From: Nemertoderma westbladi
Lineage: Eukaryota > Xenacoelomorpha > Nemertodermatida > Nemertodermatidae
DNA: 43,487 nt
NCBI GenBank assembly: GCA_032718475.1
Contig: JAUCBJ010000521.1
Coordinates: 1-43,487 of the forward strand
Direction: 5' to 3'
Position 1 is the stretch's first letter. The number at the start of each line of letters is the position of its first letter. The translations under genes and the position numbers were made by a program. Positions 39,468 to 43,487 of the stretch are shown here, piece by piece. The notes below the pieces were generated by a model. That model did not search any database and was not told where the DNA came from. It saw only the letters and a program-made list of their open reading frames with translations.

Positions 39468-40315
39468 GTTCGGTAAATAATTAGCAGTCTAATTACAGTC
39501 CCGCAATGCACAAATGTTAGTTCAGTGTAATCGAAAGTGAAGTAGTAAAACTTACATTCGTGTTGTTTTAGTTGAAGGATTTCTTTCGATATGCAAGCAA
39601 CACCACCCCCTGGTATTACACCTCTAGGTTTGTGCTTCAGTGTATATCCCATGGGACAGATTTCTCCAATGGCAATATTGTCGCTAAAATTTCCTTTAAG
39701 CCAGGCCTCAGTGACAGCCATTATATCTATATTGCCATCAACAATATAATCATTTAATACTGCAGCTTTATTATTTATAGAACGCGCATTATATAAGCAA
39801 ATACTTAACAGAGTTGGATCAAGTACAGCAAACTCTTTTGGGTCCGTAATAGTGGAAGAAGCTGTGGGTAGTCTGTGGGGAGCTGTGGGGATAACATAGT
39901 CCCTTTGGGGAACGCGATTCGGGGGGCCCTGGGGGGGAACGCAGTCTTTAACTGGGTCCCTGGGGGGAACGCAGTCGATGGCGGGGTCCCTGGGGGGAAC
40001 ACAGTCGTTAACTGGGTCCCTGGGGGGAACGTAGTCGATGGCGGGGTCCCTGGGGGGAACACAGTCGTTAACTGGGTCCCTGGGGGGAACGTAGTCGATG
40101 GCGGGGTCCCTGGGCAGAACGCAGTCGATGGCGGGGTCCCTTGGGGGAACGCAGTTGATGGTGGGGTCCCTGGGCGGAACACAGTCGATGGCGAGGTCCC
40201 TTGGGGGAACGCAGTTGATGGTGGGGTCCCTGGTGGGAATGCAGTCGATGGCAGGGTCCCTGGGGGGGACGCAGTCGATGGCGGGGTCGCTAGCTGTTCT
40301 ATGATCTGCTGTCAT
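39404..40315 (-). CDS. L2/CR1-like ORF2 start: decapeptide repeat plus endonuclease N-half
   Basis: This 303-codon frame starts with an ATG at 40315 that overlaps the stop of the ORF1 remnant as ATGA, the usual stop-start coupling for LINE ORF2 reinitiation. Residues 8-145 are a Pro/Asp-rich ten-residue repeat (RDPAIDCVPP type). The APE fold then begins with LSICLYNARSINNK and IDIMAVTEAWL (catalytic Glu), followed by GGGVACISK. The frame is lost near 39470 (YRTCPTG), and the same fold continues in the ORF2 frame listed above. This is the N-terminal half of one protein. Confidence 0.85.
   Translation of the reverse strand: MTADHRTASDPAIDCVPPRDPAIDCIPTRDPTINCVPPRDLAIDCVPPRDPTINCVPPRDPAIDCVLPRDPAIDYVPPRDPVNDCVPPRDPAIDYVPPRDPVNDCVPPRDPAIDCVPPRDPVKDCVPPQGPPNRVPQRDYVIPTAPHRLPTASSTITDPKEFAVLDPTLLSICLYNARSINNKAAVLNDYIVDGNIDIMAVTEAWLKGNFSDNIAIGEICPMGYTLKHKPRGVIPGGGVACISKEILQLKQHECKFYYFTFDYTELTFVHCGTVIRLLIIYRTCPTGSQLHCFLKNLQNFYNV
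39920..40290 (-). repeat. 30-bp coding minisatellite at the N-terminus of L2-like ORF2
   Basis: About 12 copies of a unit recognisable by GGGGGGAACGCAGTCGATGG on the plus strand repeat every 30 bp. More variable than the linker repeat, it keeps the frame open throughout. Confidence 0.95.
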
Positions 40316-40590
40316 TCCACCTGCGAAGCAGATGAATTTCGTGTCGCTACGTTTCCGGAATTATGTTGAGATCGGTTGATAGTTCGGGATCGGTGGATAT
40401 TCCGGGAAGTAGACTGAGCATATGTCCGGGGTGTCTCGATAACAGACTCGTTTTCACCAACCTTAACATTATCTGTAACAGGCGAGTTCTTATTAGATGT
40501 TAACTTCTTAAGAGTCGATGCGTCTACAACCTCGTTACGGAAAATAATCCAATGTTTGTCCGGGTCTGTCAGTATTAAACAGGTTATCAT
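40312..40590 (-). pseudogene. ORF1 C-terminal remnant of the L2-like LINE
   Basis: A 92-codon frame ends at TGA 40312, overlapping the ORF2 ATG. It contains DKHWIIFRNEVV followed by a Ser/Asn/Arg-rich tail. The frame is open further upstream to about 40650, where the host LINE resumes. It is the end of ORF1 in a 5'-truncated copy. No domain is recognisable. Confidence 0.55.
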
Positions 40591-40639
40591 AATTAAGAAG
40601 AAACGAGGTAAGAAACGCTTAAGAAACCAGCACTTGTAT

Positions 40640-42749
40640 GTATGAACGTGTAAAAACCTCTACATCACTATACAATATTTGGAAAAAGCGTGGAAAATTA
40701 AAAAGTGATGAATTTGCTACCAAATTTCATGAGTCCAAAAAATTGGTAAGGAAACTGCGCAATTACTTATTAAAGATTGACTTGGATACAACCATACACT
40801 CACACTCCTACCTGAAACACAAAAAGGCAACGTTAAACTATTTTGGAAAAGTCTACTTGGATGCAACCAATCAAGTGCAGGAATACATATGAGGATGAGT
40901 CTGCATAAACACACGAAAGCCAAATTCCAAATCGCCAAAGATCAAGTAGAGGAAAGGGCAAACATGGGGAAACATTTGAATGAAAACTGCCAAACCTCAG
41001 GGAACACAGGTCCCATGCTATCCACTGCCACAGTTAAAAGAGCCGTTCTCTCACTCAAAACAGGCAAGGCATAAGATTTAAGAAGTCTGTCCATAGAACA
41101 TATACTACAGTACATGCATGTGATGACATTATCTTCTCCGCTCTTACCAAATTGATAAATAGTTATATTCGAACTGGGTATGTGCCCAATATTCTGTGCG
41201 AGACATTGGTGTCATGTATCTACAAAGGCAAAAACAAGGAAATAATGTGCCTCACCTCATACAGGCCTATATCATCAATATCCATTCTCGCAAAAATCAT
41301 GGAAGCTGCAATACTAGACCAGTATCTTCGACCCATCCTCATTCCGTTTGATACCCAATGGGCATACCAAGATCATATTGGGACAGACCTGATTTTAGCG
41401 AATGTCCTAGAATGTATTGAGCTATATCGATCACAAGGATCTGTCAGATATTTTTGCCAAATGGACGTGGCCTCTGCGTTCGACAGCGTCAACTACTGTG
41501 TGCTGTTTTAGAAACTAAGTTGCACACTGAATCCTGCAGACTCTTATGGAACTATTATAGCAAGGGGATTATGTTTCTAAAGTTCGACTCAGTCATCACT
41601 CTGAAGGTATTGTGATGTACAATGGAGTTAAGCAAGGGTCCCTTATCTCTCCGCTACTATTCAACTTCTTCCTCAAGGACGTATTCGCTGCTCTACATAG
41701 CACAGGTATAGGACACAAAGTGTATAACATAAACATGGGTTCTTCGTCATACGCCGACGACATTGGCCTACTAGCATCACATCCGACGACTTTGGAGCGC
41801 CTTGCAACCACCCTGTGTGTAGAATTAGGGAAAATTGGTCTAACAATTGACCCAGTCAAGATATATTGGACGGCTTTACCAGGATGTATGCATACCCCTT
41901 TCAAACAACATCTGAACATCATTAATAGGATGTATGCAAAATCAAATAACTTGTTCTTCCTAGTGTTTAACATAGGAAGTCTGCCAAACTCAACACCCTC
42001 AGCCAAATCCACAAAATAGTATCTCAGTTCTGTGGCATCTTTCACCAAAGTCCACAATGGGTGGACAACAAGACACTATCCCGTTGAAACCATATCCCTG
42101 CTTTGGAGTTCCATTGCTGTGCCGGCAATTCTATACCGTGCTCAGTACCTCTTTGTACCAGTATCTTCTGTCTCAGTACCTCTTTGGAGCACTTTCTCCT
42201 ACTAACCTCGAGAGGACTAATGCATTCTATAGAAAGAAACTGAGGTCTCTGCTAAAAATCGGAAACTATGTATCCAATGACACCATGCACCATGTTACCC
42301 AGATTAGACCAATCTCTGTGGATGTATCTCGAGAAGCAGTCAAAAAAAGTTATACGCGCGAAAACATGCCCAAACATTCATCTGAGCACAGCTCTCAACA
42401 TTTCCTTACTTCAAAACTCCACCCTGGCCGATCCTATATAGGGCTGGGCAGTCTGTATCATTTAGCTAGGAAAAGCTACAGTCTACCACAACTGATGTTG
42501 CTCATCTTCTACAGATACGACATTACGAACCTGCTAGGAAGTATTCATACCACCAAACCTTCCCCAAAAACAATCATGGATGCCAGCTTCATATCTGAAG
42601 TGTTTGATATGAGCGGCACCACATTTAAAACAAAGAGAAACCTGATACTGAACTACTTCAACATTCCATTACCTGACGAGATGAGACACACATCGCTCGT
42701 TCTCTCAGAGCCTTTGAATCGCATTCCGTATATTGTGCAATTGCTATGA
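40640..42749 (+). pseudogene. Reverse transcriptase and C-terminus of the old LINE
   Basis: Three shifted frames together carry a reverse transcriptase. A linker at 40640-40892 (NYFGKVYLDATN) is followed by the 41152-41511 frame with CIYKGKN, SYRPISSISILAKIMEA and QMDVASAFDS. The 41612-42019 frame has GVKQGSLISPLLFN and SSYADDIGLLA. The 42057-42749 frame is a C-terminal region with no named domain. A TAG at 41511 and frameshifts near 41550 and 42030 separate them. The nested L2-like insertion cuts the protein from its own endonuclease, so this copy is non-functional. Confidence 0.8.
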
Positions 42750-42960
42750 TTATTAATTATATTGTATTACTTGTCGTCACCAAGTATATCTTCGAACTGT
42801 AAACCTTATGTTAACAAAATCACATAATGTATATTGGTGCATCTCTTAAACTTATCGATCTATCTCGTTTTTATTTATATAATGTTTTATGCAGTAACTG
42901 TTTTTACTTATTGTCACCATTGTGTGAATTAAACATTATTTATTAAACATATTTTGCCCG

Positions 42961-43487
42961 TTCACGTTCTTTTCTGGTTAAATGGTCGAAAGGGTCGAAA
43001 TGGTTTTCATTTTATTACTCCTTTCCCTAAATTGGTAACACCAACGTTTATTGTTTTGGTTAGAAAAAGACGTCTCTGAAACCTGATCCTTTCCCTCATT
43101 ATTGTCTGTCAGACATGTTTCTCCTGTGGAACGTATTTTCGCCCCGTTGACCTCTGTTCCCGTGGGCACTTCACTCTACTACTATCGCCATACTCACTTT
43201 AGCTTCGTTGGAATACTTCTGGGGCGAAACCTACAGTACCAATCAGCTACAGCCGTCAACAGATCACCGAAGTCATTGAGGAAAGTCATTAGGGCGCCCA
43301 CCTCGTCTATCCTCACCAGCGGGCATCTACTATACTACAGTACAAGTTTGTGTAAGTATGTAGATTGATCCTGTAGGCGAAAACTTGTAAAAACTTATTC
43401 TTAAATAGCTTTTTGCTAAGCCTGTCTCTCCCTCAAGGAAAATAGCCAAAGGAACTTCATATAATGACTCAATTTTGGAAATGATGT
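42961..43487. other. Flank with no recognisable feature
   Basis: There are short open frames on both strands (up to 88 codons) but none has a recognisable motif or a convincing start context. Confidence 0.45.

Larger units (their letters stand above)
36183..40620 (-). mobile_element. L2/CR1-like LINE nested in the older LINE
   Basis: This minus-strand element runs from an ORF1 remnant (40590) through ORF2 (40315-36338) to a 3' tail ending GGCGCTATATAAATAAAT plus an ATT microsatellite (36189-36210), a typical L2-like 3' end. Only two frameshifts interrupt ORF2, so it is much younger than its host LINE. The 5' boundary lies between about 40590 and 40650. I see no clear target duplication. Confidence 0.8.
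33800..42960 (+). mobile_element. Old APE-type LINE, broken and split by a nested LINE
   Basis: Plus-strand fragments of one non-LTR element flank the nested L2-like element: an ORF1-like coiled-coil region (about 33840-34900), an APE endonuclease (35153-35866), a linker (to about 36185), then after the insertion another linker (about 40650), reverse transcriptase (41152-42019) and a C-terminal region (to 42749). Stops and frameshifts in every part show it is dead. The clade is not certain. Its RT box YADDIGLLA and long C-terminus suit the I/Jockey/Tx1 range. Confidence 0.75.

Noticed and set aside
37789-40369. Plus-strand ORFs rich in Gly, Ser and Val (314 and 164 codons)
   Set aside because: They are antisense readings of the two 30-bp minisatellites inside the L2-like ORF2, which has recognisable domains on the minus strand.

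Overview
The window looks like repeat-dominated DNA from a metazoan, probably an invertebrate, although the species cannot be named from it. The evidence is LTR and non-LTR retrotransposons of animal clades, tRNA-derived sequences with A and B boxes, a satellite, and a long minisatellite. No bacterial features and no convincing intact host gene are visible. The only candidate host exon or ORF fragment is a 131-codon ORF at 387-782.

Layout: (1) 1-1625 is low-information flank with the small ORF and a G-rich run. (2) 1626-5500 is a 45-bp minisatellite of about 86 copies, with a 16-unit (720-bp) higher-order duplication. (3) 6296-12303 is a satellite built on ACTTCGTGAAGTTCTGTGATG with a length-variable TA spacer. 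It is interrupted at 6842-8697 by an internally deleted RTE-like LINE. (4) 12304-32350 is a ~20-kb BEL/Pao LTR retrotransposon on the minus strand, inserted into the same satellite, which resumes at 32351. (5) 32351-33800 is decayed satellite, a tRNA-SINE-like piece and unannotated DNA. (6) 33800-42960 is an old, broken APE-type LINE on the plus strand, split by a younger L2/CR1-like LINE on the minus strand at about 36183-40620. (7) 42960-43487 shows no recognisable feature.

The BEL/Pao element is the centre of interest. Its ~1.9-kb LTRs are nearly identical and flanked by a 5-bp ATATA duplication, so it is young. Read on the minus strand it has: 5' LTR (30453-32350); a leader with three hairpin-like repeats; one 2346-codon gag-protease-RT-RNase H ORF; a spacer with a 17-bp perfect inverted repeat; a linker ORF with no ATG; the integrase, in the same frame but behind a single TGA; then two extra ORFs; then the 3' LTR. 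The first extra ORF (852 codons) has a pattern I read as a DEDD-type 3'-5' exonuclease: D471-x-E473, D561 and Y666-x3-E670. The second (384 codons) has three CCHC zinc knuckles and an RG-rich tail. I know of no described BEL/Pao element with this pair, but I could not search databases.

A second element-wide signal is a 20-nt DNA word, consensus RWAGGCTCRCRAGTCTTCC plus one base on the plus strand. It occurs at least ten times across the internal region, in two different coding frames and in non-coding gaps. I did not see it in the LTRs or outside the element. It therefore looks selected or spread as nucleic acid rather than as protein.
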